Positions 1-38,391 of a DNA stretch of 64,000 nucleotides are shown here, piece by piece (the stretch's first letter is position 1; every line of letters starts with the position of its first letter). Below the pieces are notes generated by a model. That model searched no databases. It saw only the letters and a program-made list of their open reading frames with translations, and was not told the origin of the DNA. The stretch is taken from NCBI GenBank assembly GCA_964019165.1, contig OZ025284.1:2263521-2327520 (forward strand), in the 5' to 3' direction. Both the position numbers and the translations under genes were made by a program. Source of the DNA: Mastigias papua (lineage: Eukaryota > Cnidaria > Scyphozoa > Rhizostomeae > Mastigiidae).

Positions 1-164
1 TTTAGTCTGCATTGCCAATATTTTCATCATTTACCTAAAACCATTTGCAAACTGAAATACACTGATTTTTTCAATGTCAAAAAAGCACTACATAACCTGC
101 CTGTCAGTGCTACTTTTCATAAACTCTTTCTATTTATACAAGCTAAATGCTTTTTAGTGCTTAC

Positions 165-1132
165 CATAAAGTTGATCAGTTGGTCTTTGAAGTAAAATGT
201 GCTTGGTCCACTTCCAACATCTTTATCAATCTGTATCAAGAAACATAATAATAGGATTCTGGTGGGAGGAAAAATCTTGATTTACTGGATGGCCCAAAAT
301 TACAAGCTTTTTATATGAAACAAATATATAAGAAACATGAGGCTCAAACCAGGCAAAAATTGCAACATAACTATTTACAAATAGAGGCAGGCTGAGTTTC
401 AAAAGTAAACTTGAAAAAACTGTCTCTGTGAAAACTTGCTTCATGGAACTGGAAGCAAAATACAAACATCTATCTCTCAAGTTTTTTCAGTAAAAATTCC
501 ATTTCTCATCTCATTATTGCCTTATTGTAATAAGAATTTTAATTTTAAGAAACACTTCAGAGACATTTAGGCTGGATTTAAAAAAACTAATAAGAAACAC
601 CAGGCAGAAGGGAGAAAGTTTGTTTCTTGTCAAAAAATGTATACTGGATAGAATACAGATAATATAAGTGTCTATTTTGGTTAAAGCAGGATGAAACCTT
701 GACTCAACTTTCAGTGTGAATAAAAATTGACTTCATTAAAATGGGCACTTTTGGTTAATAGCCTACAGTTGTCCCAATTTCATCTTAGTCATACCCCCAT
801 TTTCATGGAAAATTACCTGGTTGTACTTCCACAGATTCTAATGGCACAACTGTCCATTTGCAAAGCACTTGCTCACTCAAGCCTAGAGTTGGCACTGGGC
901 TGTTTTTCTATATATTAGATTCAATAGTGGATAAGCAATATTTGATTTTGTGCATAACTGTGTGACTTACTTTCAAAGCATCTTCAATTGCTGGTTTGAG
1001 ATATGCAAGGGAACTGTTAAAGGCACCATCCCAATCTAGGTTTTCACAAACAAGGACTACAGCATCCCAGTTGCCCTCTTTCAAACTATCATTTGTCACT
1101 GGTGAAAATTCAAAGTCCAACAAACCCATCCT
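165..1132 (-). CDS. Two exons of an unidentified gene, possibly an M17 (leucyl aminopeptidase-like) N-terminus; partial
   Basis: Exon 971..1132 follows a TTTTCAG acceptor, has an ATG at 1129 (MGLLDFEF...) and ends at a GTAAGT donor. Exon 165..230 follows a GATACAG acceptor and ends at GTAAGC. Both joins are phase 0, giving 53 + 22 codons that read ...LKPAIEDALK then IDKDVGSGPSTFYF.... The segment WDAVVLVCENLDW followed by a helix-like stretch resembles the N-terminal, non-catalytic alpha/beta domain of M17 aminopeptidases, in which a short beta-strand and a bound-metal domain further on would be expected. The metal-binding core would lie to the left of position 1 and is not visible. The ATG at 1129 lies three bases into its exon, so either a 5' UTR exon precedes it or the protein starts further upstream. 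I see the exons and their phases clearly; the family name is an inference and other alpha/beta proteins are possible. Confidence 0.45.
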
Positions 1133-1532
1133 CTGAAAATGAACAGTAAATACTTATCTGAAGATACATCACCAAACAATCAATTTCGAGATGAACTATC
1201 ATGATGTGGTGATAACTAATGATGCAACATTACAACTACCAAATTTGATGCTTCTCTTCAATTTATCTCAAGCATGGTAAAGCAAGGCACCCCTGACAAC
1301 TGGGCACAAGACAGGGGTCAGATTTACTGGGGTAGGTGTGGAGTGCAAAACCCCAAATATTTTTCTTTTAGACAATAAACCACTCTTCCAATTAACAAAA
1401 TGATGTATTGGTTAAGCTAGGCAAAAATTGAGGCTCTCAGGGTAACCAAAAGTTTATTTACTATGAATAGGGCACCCACAATGTAAAACAAGATACTGCC
1501 CAGAATTAAATTGAGCATATCCTATAAAAGGG

Positions 1533-1922
1533 TAATACACTCTTTTTTATGAGAATATAGTCTAAAAGAATATCAAGGCTCAAATTATCTTAAATTTAAG
1601 AATAACTTAAGAATAATGCAAGGCTTAAGCTTCATCAAGGGCTTTGATCTTTTGCTGATTTGAGTTATTTTTAGAAAATAGAACAGGAGTGAGGTTCACT
1701 TATCCTGTTTGAAACTCATTACACTATGACTCGACTGAGCAAATCTTCAGGTAATGTCAGTTACGTACTTTAAATCCAAGAATATAGTCTTTACAAGAAT
1801 TAATGCTCAAAATCACAAAAAGTTAAGAATATCTTAAGAGTATTCTTAGGCTCAATATCAAACAAATTTAAGAATATTGAGGCCCTGTGAAAATTATGGC
1901 ATTCCTATAAAACAGTGTGTAA
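1533..1922. mobile_element. Short inverted-repeat element, TTAAGAATA family, copy 1
   Basis: The ends are imperfect inverted repeats: left TACACTCTTTTTTATGAGAA, right reading inward TTACACACTGTTTTATAGGA. Each arm carries AAGAATATAGTC or TTTAAGAATA motifs followed by GGCTCAA. The middle contains AAGCTTCATCAAGG and a TTTGATCTTTTGCTGATTTG segment that recurs at 12.8 kb and 43.8 kb. There is no coding potential. The form is that of a non-autonomous DNA element (MITE). The target duplication is not clear, so the superfamily is unknown. Confidence 0.7.
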
Positions 1923-4230
1923 CTTTGACAACTTTCCTTCTGCACCCTAAACAACTTATAACTGACCTCCCCTTGCATAGGAGGTAGGGATGGGGGCTGG
2001 GCACAATTGCTATTCCGTCAGAAAAAAGTTTTTACAGAAAACGGCTGCAGCTTTAATACGGGCCATAAACTTTTTTATAAGACAGTGGTGTATATGAAAG
2101 CAGTGCCTGTCTGCTCAAAAGTTTAAGAAACCTTCAGTAATAGGCGAAAAAATGTTCTTATAAACGTGTATTAGAGCTGCAACTTATGTCCTGTAGCTAC
2201 TAGATAGCAATCAGCCGTAGCAAGTCACTGTGTAGTTTCATGATTTCCCATGCCCTTTTGAGCCAATATATGATTATACTGAAAGGTCCCCCCCCCCCAA
2301 CGCCCCATGCCAGATCCGCGACTGGTCAAGCCTTACCGCTTTTGTAGTGCGCTCTCCCGGGCAGGCAGTTGCAGCCCCTCCCCCCCCCCACATTTGAAGC
2401 CTTACTTTGCCATGCTTGCCCGTCATTGACTGACTTTCATGGTAATATGCCAAGACCTCTACTAAATTAAAGTTTAATAATGCTAATTATAACAAAAAGT
2501 AACTATCTGTATTTACAAATCGTTTACTGTAACAAATAATGTAAAACAAATCAGTGTCAGTATGCCACAAATTCGATTCAACTGGTAACAAATCACAACA
2601 TTTGTGCAACTTCTTAATAACAGGACTGCTACTTCGCATCAAGTAGACAATTAAGAAGAAACACGACACTGAATACCTCACCAGAGCATATTCCGACTTG
2701 ACTTCAAAACCAGGAACTACTGACAATAGAAAATGGAAACCCTAGGAGCACTCTGAAACAATCACCGAGAAACACAGTACACATGTGCTTGCGCCCGCGC
2801 AGACCTGTTCTTGCTTCCTCGCAGGGCAAACACCAGTTGACTACTAACCACAGCTCCCGGGGGGGGGGGCAGCTCTCATTGTCAAGTGTAAGCATCATAT
2901 CTTTAAAATCTCTGAGAAAGGGGCTCAATTTCATTCCAAACCTAGGACATAGACATTTCAAAATGGGCTGTTTTTTGAGAAACAACAACAAAAATGTAAG
3001 AAAAGGGGTATGCAATTGTATGCTCAACTTCAACTTTTATCTTTGATTTTGTAACATAAACGTCTAATTTTTCTCTGGTTTCAAAGAAAAAAGGGGGTAA
3101 AATTTGAGCATACTGTAGTAAAATCAAAGAAGGGGATCCATTTTCTAGAATCTCAGACGTGGGCGCTTACACTTGAAAATGAGAGGTGAATCAACTGGCC
3201 ACAGCAAAGGACCAGGATTGTTTCTGTGCAGTACTGCCGTCTTGAAGAAATGCAATGGGGCTATGCTAAAGCTATTTATATCGACCACGTCATAGGCACA
3301 CCCAACCTTTCATTCAAATTACTCATATTTAAATACGTACAAAGTAATACACATGTTAAATAAAAGCTAACGCAAAATGGTATCTAGACAGGAGCTCACC
3401 AACTTGCCCCGCTTGCTGTAGGGGGGCTGAGCCCCCCAAAATTGTCCTCACTTTTGCAAGGGGATCGAGCGCTCCCAAGCCCACCCTCCACAACACCCTG
3501 GCCAAGTGGGGGCACAGGGATTGAGGTCCCGTATCTTACTCATTGACTTCAGTTTAGAAGTCTAGAAGCAGCAAAGCCTAGAAAAATATCGTTAAGAAAA
3601 AGCTGCTCTTTGCACTTCTGTGTATTTCATCGCATCTTAATTAGCACCATAGTTGTCCATCTGCTGGTGATATCTCTTTTGTGAATTCATAACTTGATTT
3701 ATAGCACACGCGAAATTCTATATGACATGGCTGCTATGAAATCAATCCGAGAATCAAGTCAAACATTTTTCCTCAGAGATTTCATTTCTTGCATGTATTG
3801 CATTTCATTTCGTAAACTCCTTGGCATAAAAACGTGATGTTGTAGCAAGAATTTATTGACATTAGGATTGATACATTTAGTTGAGTTTAGCTAAGGTTAG
3901 CAGAGCTTCCAGATCTAACTTATTCTGTTCAAGAAATGATAAATTCACCTAGGCCTGTTGATATTTCCCAGACTCTCTGATATGATATGGACTTTCAGCT
4001 GCCATGCTAAGACAAACTTTAGCAATGCTTTTTCGAGACCTCAACAATATGTATTGATAGTTCTAACCTTCTATGTCAAAAGATCAGTAAATACTAGCAA
4101 GAAGGCACGAAGCCAACGCTGAAAATGAGACAGCAAAGCCGAGCAAAGGTGCCAAATCCCACCCCTTCTATAAGGTATGTGAAACCACAAATGTATTGAA
4201 GTGCACCCACTAAAACATCCGCTAATACTA

Positions 4231-4267
4231 GGTTGTCCGGGTTGTCCAGGTTGTCCGGGTTGTCCTA
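4231..4267. repeat. Nine-base minisatellite (GGTTGTCCG-like, four units)
   Basis: Four near-perfect head-to-tail copies of GGTTGTCCG or GGTTGTCCA. Read on the minus strand they encode Gly-Gln-Pro triplets, but no exon context supports translation. Confidence 0.85.
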
Positions 4268-5983
4268 CATCAAAATTATATTTCTCCAAGTTTTTCCAAA
4301 AAAAGTGCTTCGTGCATATGGCAAAATTCATTAGCTTCAACAATTCAATAACAAATAAAATGCAGACAGGAATCAAACAGAAATAAGACTATCATAATCA
4401 ACAATAGACTACAACCGTCAATAATACGGGAAGGGACATAACTGTACGCTCTTCCACAAACCAACAAAACTGTATTCGTTTCTAAATTTTAAAATCATTG
4501 ATTTAACAGAATTTTGGTGGCGCTTACTTAGACAAGTATGAAAGAAAACACAGATAAATAGGACCACCAGAGAGATAACTACCCCAATTCATGTGAATCG
4601 AAAGCAGCTTTACCTCAAATGACAGCCACACTGAGAAAACTAGTTTCGCTTTCATGGAAAGAGTTGAATAGCAACTCATTCACGTAAATGAACGAAATAA
4701 GGTATTAAATTACCCTGCAAAATAGCTAGCAAATGCGTAGTGTACTTTGCACTCTTTCGAATCTCAACTATCTTCAGCTACGTTCGACGATATCGCAAAC
4801 ACATCAGCTGAATCAAGACACGCGTATTCTGTCAGATGATAATTCCCAGTAGGAAGCGTAAAGATATAGTAGGAAGAAAATTCTAGCCTCTAGCTGAAGA
4901 TCAAATGGGTGGGCGGGGGCAGGGCGGGGCAGGGTGAGGCAGGGATCTGGAAACTAATCCAAAACTACCAGTTTACGACACTCTTTCTTAATATAAGAAC
5001 AATTTTATAAGAACAAAAGCTTCACAAACAGATGGGGGAAAAAGAACAAATTAAGAACTTCTCTACAGCACGAGAAAGCGGCAACATTTGTCAGGCATAC
5101 TGAAATACCTAAAAAAATATTGCCGCTTTGTGTGAAGTTCTGTATTGCAAACAGGCTTTTAACAAATAAAGGACAAGCTGAGGCTGGAGCAGTGCCGTAA
5201 AATGCATTTTTGGCAGTATTAAGCAGCCCCCCTCCCCCACAACAATGTTGGATAACAAGATGACTGTTTATAGATATTGACAGAATACCTTCAACCATGA
5301 TACAAAAGTTCTTAAGGAATAAAATGACATTGTATGGAGGGATTACGGGGGAAGTTAAAATATCGGTGTGCAAAAAGCCATAGGTGTGCCAAGACCTTCT
5401 GGCAAGGATTATTCATCGGTAAGAGCGTGTATCTTTCAGTTTCTGCTAATGCTATTAAAAACCATACCTGTTTCATAAACATCCAATGGTATCTTGTATA
5501 TTGTCTAATGTCTAAATTGCCTACATCCCAATGATTTAAGAACAAATTTAGAGCAATTCAGTCTCACAATTATTGAAAATTATTGATTCGGAAATGTCAA
5601 TAACGTTGATGTCCGTCAAACTTTTGCAGGAACGGTTCCTACACTGCGGGTACAAGAGGTGCCACCCCCTTGGAAAAGGCTCAGCTCCATCATTCGACAA
5701 ACTCTTTCGTGGTTCGCAAGTGTATCTGCGATTTTGACCACAGTCGGAAAACCAAACTGGCCAAACCCCTCTCCCGTCCCGAAACTCTCTCAGGGCGTAT
5801 CTGCTACACTCCTATAGTAATAAATATTCATTTAAAGTCGCCTAAGCAGATCATTAACTAATTAATAGATTTTTAGTATTGTGGTTTAAAGACCGTAATC
5901 CTTAATATTTTCGTATAAGCACTCTAACCCACTTGCCCCCTCTCTGCCGTTCTGCGCTTTGAGCTGATGAATAGTACCAACCA

Positions 5984-6220
5984 AAGAGGGGTGGCATGGA
6001 AAGGGCTTGGGAGGGCTAAGCTCTTTCGCTAAAATCGAAAGAGTTTTCTTTTGGGGGAGTGGGGGAGGCTTAGTCCCTTTCCAATTAGCTTCTGTTTGTT
6101 TGGTGAATTCCTAGCTTGATTGTATCTATTCTGTGGTAGTATGATCCACCCCTTTTATATGGTTTTACGTTTATCTTACATCAATTATGTATAACTTTTG
6201 CATCACCTTGTACGCAGTTC
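5984..6220. repeat. Dispersed repeat, copy A (partner at 8266)
   Basis: Shares an ordered series of blocks with 8266..8480: GGGGTGGCATGGA, a G-rich run after AAAGAG, a TTAGTCCCTTTC-like block, GGTGAATTCC, GTAGTATGA and a GGTTTTATGT-like block. The order and spacing are alike, so the two are diverged copies of one element. No terminal inverted repeat or coding frame is seen. Confidence 0.65.
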
Positions 6221-6924
6221 TTTAAGTTTGAAATTTTGAGTCTGGTTGTAGGTGTGGCCTATCAAAATGGCCTACAGCACAGTCCCCTTGTTGGATCTGT
6301 AGGACGGCCCCATTACACCTAAGATATTAATAAATTGCAGAATAAAATTCAAAATTTGCGAATGGGCTACAAGCACAGAGGATATTGCACATGGTATGCC
6401 AACCAGTAGTCCAGGACGCTATGCTACAACACCGCCAACCACCATACTAATCTCTATTGTGTCACTGCCGTATCTACAACTCCAGCATAGGAGAATACGC
6501 GGCTAAGTGAGTCAAAGTTTCATCAGGAGTTGACCATTCGGACTGGAGTTAGGACTGAAATTAGTGATATCTCACATGACAGTAATGATCACTTCGTATC
6601 ATATACTTATCAAATTATATAATTATCCAAAGTTACATAATAATTGACCTTCCCTAAAAAAATAGTAAGTATATCAAAAGCATTACCTAGCTTTTAAAGG
6701 AATCCGGCACTTTCCTTCGTTATATAGAGTAGACTATCGCTAATGCACCACAACCCCTATCTACTTGCAGAGATCGTACTTGCAGAGGTCGTATAGCTAA
6801 AGCCACTGGCCAAGGCCCACTAGTCACGAGGTAATAGCAAATGATGCAATAGAGTTAACTAGGTCTCGTGAGCACACAAAAGTGGCCACTACCGTGTTTG
6901 ATTAGCAGGTGATCCCTCTAACAC

Positions 6925-7020
6925 AGTGGTTCCCAAACTTATTTAACATGACGGCCTCCTACAATACACTTTTTTGAACGAGGCCCCCCGAGGGATAAAA
7001 ATATGTTATCATAAATATAC
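6925..7020 (+). mobile_element. One end of a hAT-like non-autonomous element
   Basis: Contains ACAGTGGTTCCCAAACTT, the typical terminal sequence of many animal hAT elements, followed by GAGGCCCCCCG, as is common just inside such ends. I could not find the opposite end nearby, so the copy is probably truncated. Confidence 0.5.
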
Positions 7021-8265
7021 TTTCAAGGACACAAATATCAGCAGTGATACAAGTTAACAAACCAGCAAGTCGAACAACTGATGGCAACTTCTCTTCCGGT
7101 CCTCCACCTAAAGTCCTTCGCAACCCTTCTGCCACCCCAGTCTAATAACTGCTGCTCTACCAGCTGATACTCCTCATCAATCTTGATATCTGCCCCTCCT
7201 CCAATGTAGAGGAAGTGGATGCGTATATCACTGTTCGCGTGGCCAGCTCGTCATTATCAGTTAAAGAAACTATGTATCAGGCACAAAACCTGCGCTGAAA
7301 AGGTGGGGTCAAAGCTGAACATGAGTTCCAAATCACAAACACGGTAAGTGTTTCCCTTCTAGAAAGCACTTGAAAGTACAAACTTATTAACTGTTTGCCA
7401 GTAATAGAGTCACTGCGCTATATTTTCTACTTTTTGTAGTTGTTCTGGCAAAGACATTTTCATATCGCAACTGTTGGAAAGGCAATGCAGAGCATAAGCT
7501 TCTAGTTGGACAGACAATACCCCTTGTGCCACCTTAGCCTCATGCTAGTCAGGTATTCACTGTGACATGCAATGTTATTGGAAATAGTAAAACCAGATAC
7601 ATTAGAATTTATCTGATTCAATTATATGATTAAGTCCGTGTCCCAAAGTCAAAAATTGCTTTAAAATAGCATTTTTCATATTATGAAATAACAATTCATC
7701 AAACTTTTAACACACCAAACTGCTGATTCACAGATACAAATTGGAGGGGGGGGACTGTTCAAATGAAAACTATCAACAATCCACCATCCTTTGAGACAAG
7801 CCACATAAAAAGTATGAACAGGTGCTTTAAAACACAACCACAGCAAAGAAGCTGTTTTTTGCCCAAAAAAGAATAAAACAAAACTGTACAAAAGAACCCT
7901 GACTAACTAACTTCAGTCACATTTAAACAAGAAATGGTAACTTCTGTGGTGAAAGGATTTTATTGGAAATTGATCATAATAGGAAAAATAAACAAAGTCA
8001 TATCTATACAATTGACAGCAGCATAAATTAGGAATATACATGCATAAGTGTGGGGAAATAAACCTCTTAATGCAATAAACTTACTATAGACAATAAAAAC
8101 ACAAACAGTGTTGTTTTCACAAATGTTAAAAAGCAAGATAGTGGCTTGAAAAAATTGGCACAAAACATAAGGTCTACTTTTATGTAAACAAACAAAGGGC
8201 TTTTTCATGTTGTTAAATCTTTCCAAGACTAACTCTTACATTTTGAGTTGGGAATAATTAAGCAA

Positions 8266-8480
8266 GCAGGGGTGCCATGGATGGGGCTCAGGGGGTTTCA
8301 GTGCCCTTTGTTAAATTGAAGAGAGCTTTTTTTGGGGGGGACTCAGCCCCTTTTTCAATGAGCATATGCTAGTAAGGTGAATTCCCAGCATGGTAGTATG
8401 AACCAACCCTTTACTGTGGTTTTATGTATCTCCATATCGCTTACATTTTGTTTTCTGTATAACCATTTGTGTATTTACAT
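8266..8480. repeat. Dispersed repeat, copy B (partner at 5984)
   Basis: Same blocks in the same order as copy A, including GGGTGCCATGGATGG, a TTTTTTTGGGGGGGACT run, GGTGAATTCCCAGC, GTAGTATGA and GTGGTTTTATGTATCTC. It lies in the same orientation as copy A about 2.3 kb away. The class of element is unknown. Confidence 0.65.
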
Positions 8481-9376
8481 TTGAACAGTTTATAGTGACA
8501 CATTTGGTGTGGTCATTGGTGTGGTCCATACAATGACATACCACACATCACCCTTGATAACATTCCAGGATGGCACAACTGAAACTTAGTATGGTTCAGC
8601 CATGGTTGGAAGCAGCATGGACCATGCAGTGCTGCTTTCTAGCCTCTTAAACAAAGGAGCACTAGATGCAACATTCTAAAGTGGTATGGCTCTGTTGCAA
8701 CCATATCCAACTTTCAAATATACAAAGCCAATAACTTAGAAACTAAATATTATAATCTACCAATCTGAGGGCCTTTTAAAAAAGAAATATTAATGATAAT
8801 CTACGCATCTTATGTACAGACAGTTTTGGAGTCAAGGTCATCTAGCATAAGGGGTACCAGGTAGGATTTATCATTAGAAATAATCCATACCCTGAAGAGG
8901 TGCTAGCCTTGAAAGAAATAACCAGTGATATATACTGCACATGACAATCTTTGAAAACAATGCCTACTGGATTTCTGATGGACAATAGGAGGCTTTGAAA
9001 AGCAGGATCAATGCAAAGCATTTTCAAATGCTGGATAGCTGTGCACCCTAAAATGAGAATAGCATTCAATAAGTGGGACCCACCCCAAATAGACATCAAC
9101 AATAGAAATATTCTCCTTTTCTGTGGTAAATCACTCTTCTATAAAGCTGCATGTGATCCTATCCTAAACCCTTCAAATGATAAAAAGGGATGGAAATATC
9201 CATACACACAGTGGTGTTACGGACAAAGTTTGAAAAATGAAAAACACAATGACCTACAAATGAATTTCCTGCGCTTTGATGATGTCTCTCAGCACTAAGC
9301 AGATGCCTAATATTAAGCAGTGTCTATACACAATATTTTTACTTGCAGTCTAATAAACCAAGATCCAACTATAGGT

Positions 9377-10555
9377 TTAGTCTTTCAAAATAAGTCCAAT
9401 ATTGCTATTATCCAATCGGCTATCTGAAACCTTTCTGTCCTCTCTTTCAGGTGTGTCAAAATCATCCCTTGCTTTGGACGATATTCTCCTTCTCAGTGAA
9501 TTCCGTATTGTTGACGTTACAGAATTGAGTCGTCGGAATTTTGACCTGTTTTTTAACGAGGATGGACTGGCAAACGATTTTACTCTTTTGATTTCCTTCT
9601 TTTTCGTGATAAAGTCGCTTTCGTCTCTGGATGCAAACATTTCTCGGAATGCAGTTATATCTGTACACAAACGTTGTGCACCCCTGAAGCAGTTTTTGTT
9701 CTTTACTTTCCAAACATGTTCCGTTACCTTTCCTTTCTGCAGTTCAATGCCGAGCTTCACCTTACATCTCTCGCTCATACAGTATTTTAGAATATCCCAA
9801 CAAAACTCAGTTTTCACCATCAATGGCTCACAATGAGCAAAGGCTGGATTGTTGAATATGGCAATGCCTTTTTCCTTCAGACCAATACACACGTCATTTC
9901 TGCTTTTATCACTAACTGTATGGACAACATACCCATAGGAGCTAAGGGTTTTCGCCTTTTTAAGGTACAAGATCTGGGCCTCTGATGAACTTATACCAAT
10001 GTTTGATCTGTGATAGTAACCAACACGTCTCAAGTAGACTATCTCTGTCGGGTCTGCATCTGAATTCAAACGACTTGGGGCAACCAAATCAAACTCTTTA
10101 ACAGACCTCAGATATCCTGGTTTGTGGACACTGGGGTTGAAATCTCCAAGATAAACTTGGGCTAGAAGGCCATCCAAGTATGCATGAGTTTCAACATCAC
10201 ACCCCAATTCGCCGCGGAGTAATTTCTCCTTTATCTGAAGACAGAACAAGTTCCTCGTGCCGTCGTCCTTCAACACAACATCTGGATGCTGTGGATAATA
10301 CCTGACAGAAACATGAAACCTCGCACTCTTATTTTTTGGCAAGCTTTTCAAAATATCGTCTTTTTCAAGCCAGTCCATGTGTCCATCTTCTTTATCACAG
10401 TACGACACACCAAAATACTGTTGTTCATTCTTGGCTAGGCCCATTGAACTAAACAGAGCTGCCAACAAACTGACACCTTTTGACTCAATTCCATTTTTTC
10501 TCTGCAATTCAACACGTATATCTTGGCCATTAGGCAGAATAACGTTGTATTCCAT
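9377..10555 (-). CDS. FERM-domain protein of the band 4.1 type, intronless
   Basis: One uninterrupted 392-codon frame. Residues 1-85 look like a shortened ubiquitin-like F1 lobe (QQYFGVSYCD, then DWLEKDD). Residues 86-200 carry the F2 lobe, with the family signature LFCLQIKEKLLRGEL at 103-117, YLGDFNP at 135-141 and YLKKAKTLSSYG at 197-208. Residues 209-310 match the PH/PTB-like F3 lobe with FCWDILKYC at 251-259. The tail from about 320 is basic and serine-rich (RRLNS, RRRISS), resembling kinase sites. FERM proteins link membrane proteins and phosphoinositides to cortical actin, so an inner-membrane location is likely. It lacks any C-terminal ERM, spectrin-binding or phosphatase domain. The absence of introns is unusual next to multi-exon neighbours and suggests an expressed retrocopy or a lineage-specific gene. 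The orthologue cannot be named. Confidence 0.85.
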   Translation of the reverse strand: MEYNVILPNGQDIRVELQRKNGIESKGVSLLAALFSSMGLAKNEQQYFGVSYCDKEDGHMDWLEKDDILKSLPKNKSARFHVSVRYYPQHPDVVLKDDGTRNLFCLQIKEKLLRGELGCDVETHAYLDGLLAQVYLGDFNPSVHKPGYLRSVKEFDLVAPSRLNSDADPTEIVYLRRVGYYHRSNIGISSSEAQILYLKKAKTLSSYGYVVHTVSDKSRNDVCIGLKEKGIAIFNNPAFAHCEPLMVKTEFCWDILKYCMSERCKVKLGIELQKGKVTEHVWKVKNKNCFRGAQRLCTDITAFREMFASRDESDFITKKKEIKRVKSFASPSSLKNRSKFRRLNSVTSTIRNSLRRRISSKARDDFDTPEREDRKVSDSRLDNSNIGLILKD

Positions 10556-10880
10556 TGCAAGGCAGTATATGTGACTCTTCTGACTGTTTTACTGCCAATG
10601 AATGTTTTTACTACGCTCTACTCTACGTTGCAGCTGTTCAATCAAAGAGTGGCGGTTGATCTCGTGTCCTGGTAACCAATCGGCGGGACACCAAGACATA
10701 TATAGATTTGCATAGGGCGTAGCAGGTGGCAATGATATTTAATATGCGCAAAATCGAAATCGTTATCACTAATTTATTTCTGCTAACAAGTGAGGATTTA
10801 CGCCATATTATCATAGGTGATTGTGCAAGTTGCTGTATGTTTTGTTCGTGGGAGCCCTATAATAATTGGTAAGATGAACT

Positions 10881-11342
10881 AAGGAGCTATTCAAAAAGGA
10901 CGCCCGGCAAAAAGCTGACTTTAAGACCTCTCTCCCTTATTCTGGTTTTCTCCGTATTCAGACACACCCCTTCCTCCCTAGGATATCTACCTATTTCATA
11001 TAAAACTATTGCAGCAAATGTAAACATGAAATGTAACAAGCTTTCGTTTTTTCAGCCATTTCTAGATGGACATGATATACAAAAACAGATAATAGCCACG
11101 ACGTCCACAAATTAAGGCGCTTAGTCACGTGATGCCACTTCATCCACCTGATTTGTCACTTCACCCTCTGTAATAGTAGTTTTTGCAATTGATCATGAGG
11201 TCAATCCAAAATAAAACTTAAGTAGAAATATCTTGTTATGAGACTCTTAAACATCCCCTCCCCTGAGTCTGAATTTATCCTAATTCAACAAGCCCCCCTC
11301 TATCACCGCAGTGTGGGCGTCGGTTGTGAATGGGCCCTAAGG
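10881..11342. mobile_element. Non-autonomous inverted-repeat DNA element (candidate)
   Basis: Left end TAAGGAGCTATTCAAAAAGG then ACGCCCGG. The right end read inward is TTAGGGCCCATTCACAACCG then ACGCCC. The shared pattern is TWAGGRSCYATTCA...GACGCCC with several mismatches. The interior is non-coding. The length of about 460 bp fits a MITE. The target duplication is not visible. Confidence 0.5.
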
Positions 11343-11469
11343 AATTAATGCCACAAATTGCAAAGGAAGCAGGAATACAAAGAAATGATGCCGCTAAATA
11401 ATAACACGAAGTTCAATATCAACAGGATTTGGCCCATCGTATCTGTGATCAATGATGGAACTGATAGTG

Positions 11470-11622
<153 letters not shown>

Positions 11623-12555
11623 TGTATATATATGGCTTTATTTCGATATACGAAAATACAATATAAGGGTTCATTGTCCATGTTTCTGACAAGCAGTTTG
11701 ATGGCTGAAGAGGCCGATACGTGAACCACATGCCTATTAAAGACTCAGCAAATATGCACAAATGAAATTCCTGTAGAGGCGTGAAATTGTAAAAGAGCTC
11801 CTGGCCTGACTCAAAGCACGTGTCTACCTGCCTTCGTCTTATATAGCATATAAAAAAGATCTGCTGAAGGGCAAACCTTACATGACATGAAATGGAATAC
11901 TGCAGATAAAATTGTCCGAAAGACTATGAAAATTGTGACTTAGCGGATGAAAAGTAATAGCAATTAACATAGGAAATAGGATCTTTTACAAGCTAACAGA
12001 CAAAAAAAACACAAAAATAAACAATAAAAACAAAAATTAACAATCTGAGATTGCATGAAATTTCTGCTACTTTAATAGTAATGATTGTTAAGAATGCATT
12101 CTGTTGGTTTTTGATAAACTTTTTCAGACAAAAGAGGACGATAAATGCCATTCTAGTGGATGACATGGAAGATCACAAATGACATGTTGAAACTATTCTC
12201 TTCTACAAAATATTACAATTGAGGATATGTGAAATACGAGTTTCAGAGAGCCATTCGTTATTTGGACAATGATTATGGAATTGTATGAAATTAAGAGATA
12301 CTTTTCACATGATTGGAATTCCAAACAGTTGTTAGTAATATGCATTCTTTAGGGTAATAATAAGAAAGAAAATAAGAAAATAAGAAGTATAATAATAAGA
12401 AAGTTTTATCAATAAAGCAAACTAGACACCATATAAACCGTGAAATATCACGAGAAATGATATACAGCGGTAAAGCAGTAATTATTCTGTTGGAGAGTTT
12501 GTACTATTTTATAAAAAGTCTTTTTCAACAATAAAACATAGCTCCCTATGCTTTG

Positions 12556-38391
<25,836 letters not shown>

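Larger units (their letters stand above)
1133..9376. other. Gene-poor intergenic stretch with repeats
   Basis: No exon or ORF here can be tied to a protein family. The longer open frames lack homology and splice context. The stretch holds one copy of the ACACACTTTT/TTAAGAATA element, homopolymer C or G runs (near 2288, 2378, 2861, 7746, 8334), a short GC-rich inverted tract near 3420-3445, a 9-base minisatellite at 4231, a pair of related dispersed repeats at 5984 and 8266, and one hAT-like terminal repeat at 6926. The 5' UTR of the left-hand gene could lie between 1133 and about 3200, but I could not identify it. Confidence 0.5.

Noticed and set aside
2704..3127. Overlapping frames on both strands near 2.7-3.1 kb
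   Set aside because: No family match, no splice context and no codon signal; chance frames in GC-mixed DNA.
9402..9836. Plus-strand frame opposite the FERM gene
   Set aside because: Antisense shadow; the minus frame carries clear FERM motifs.
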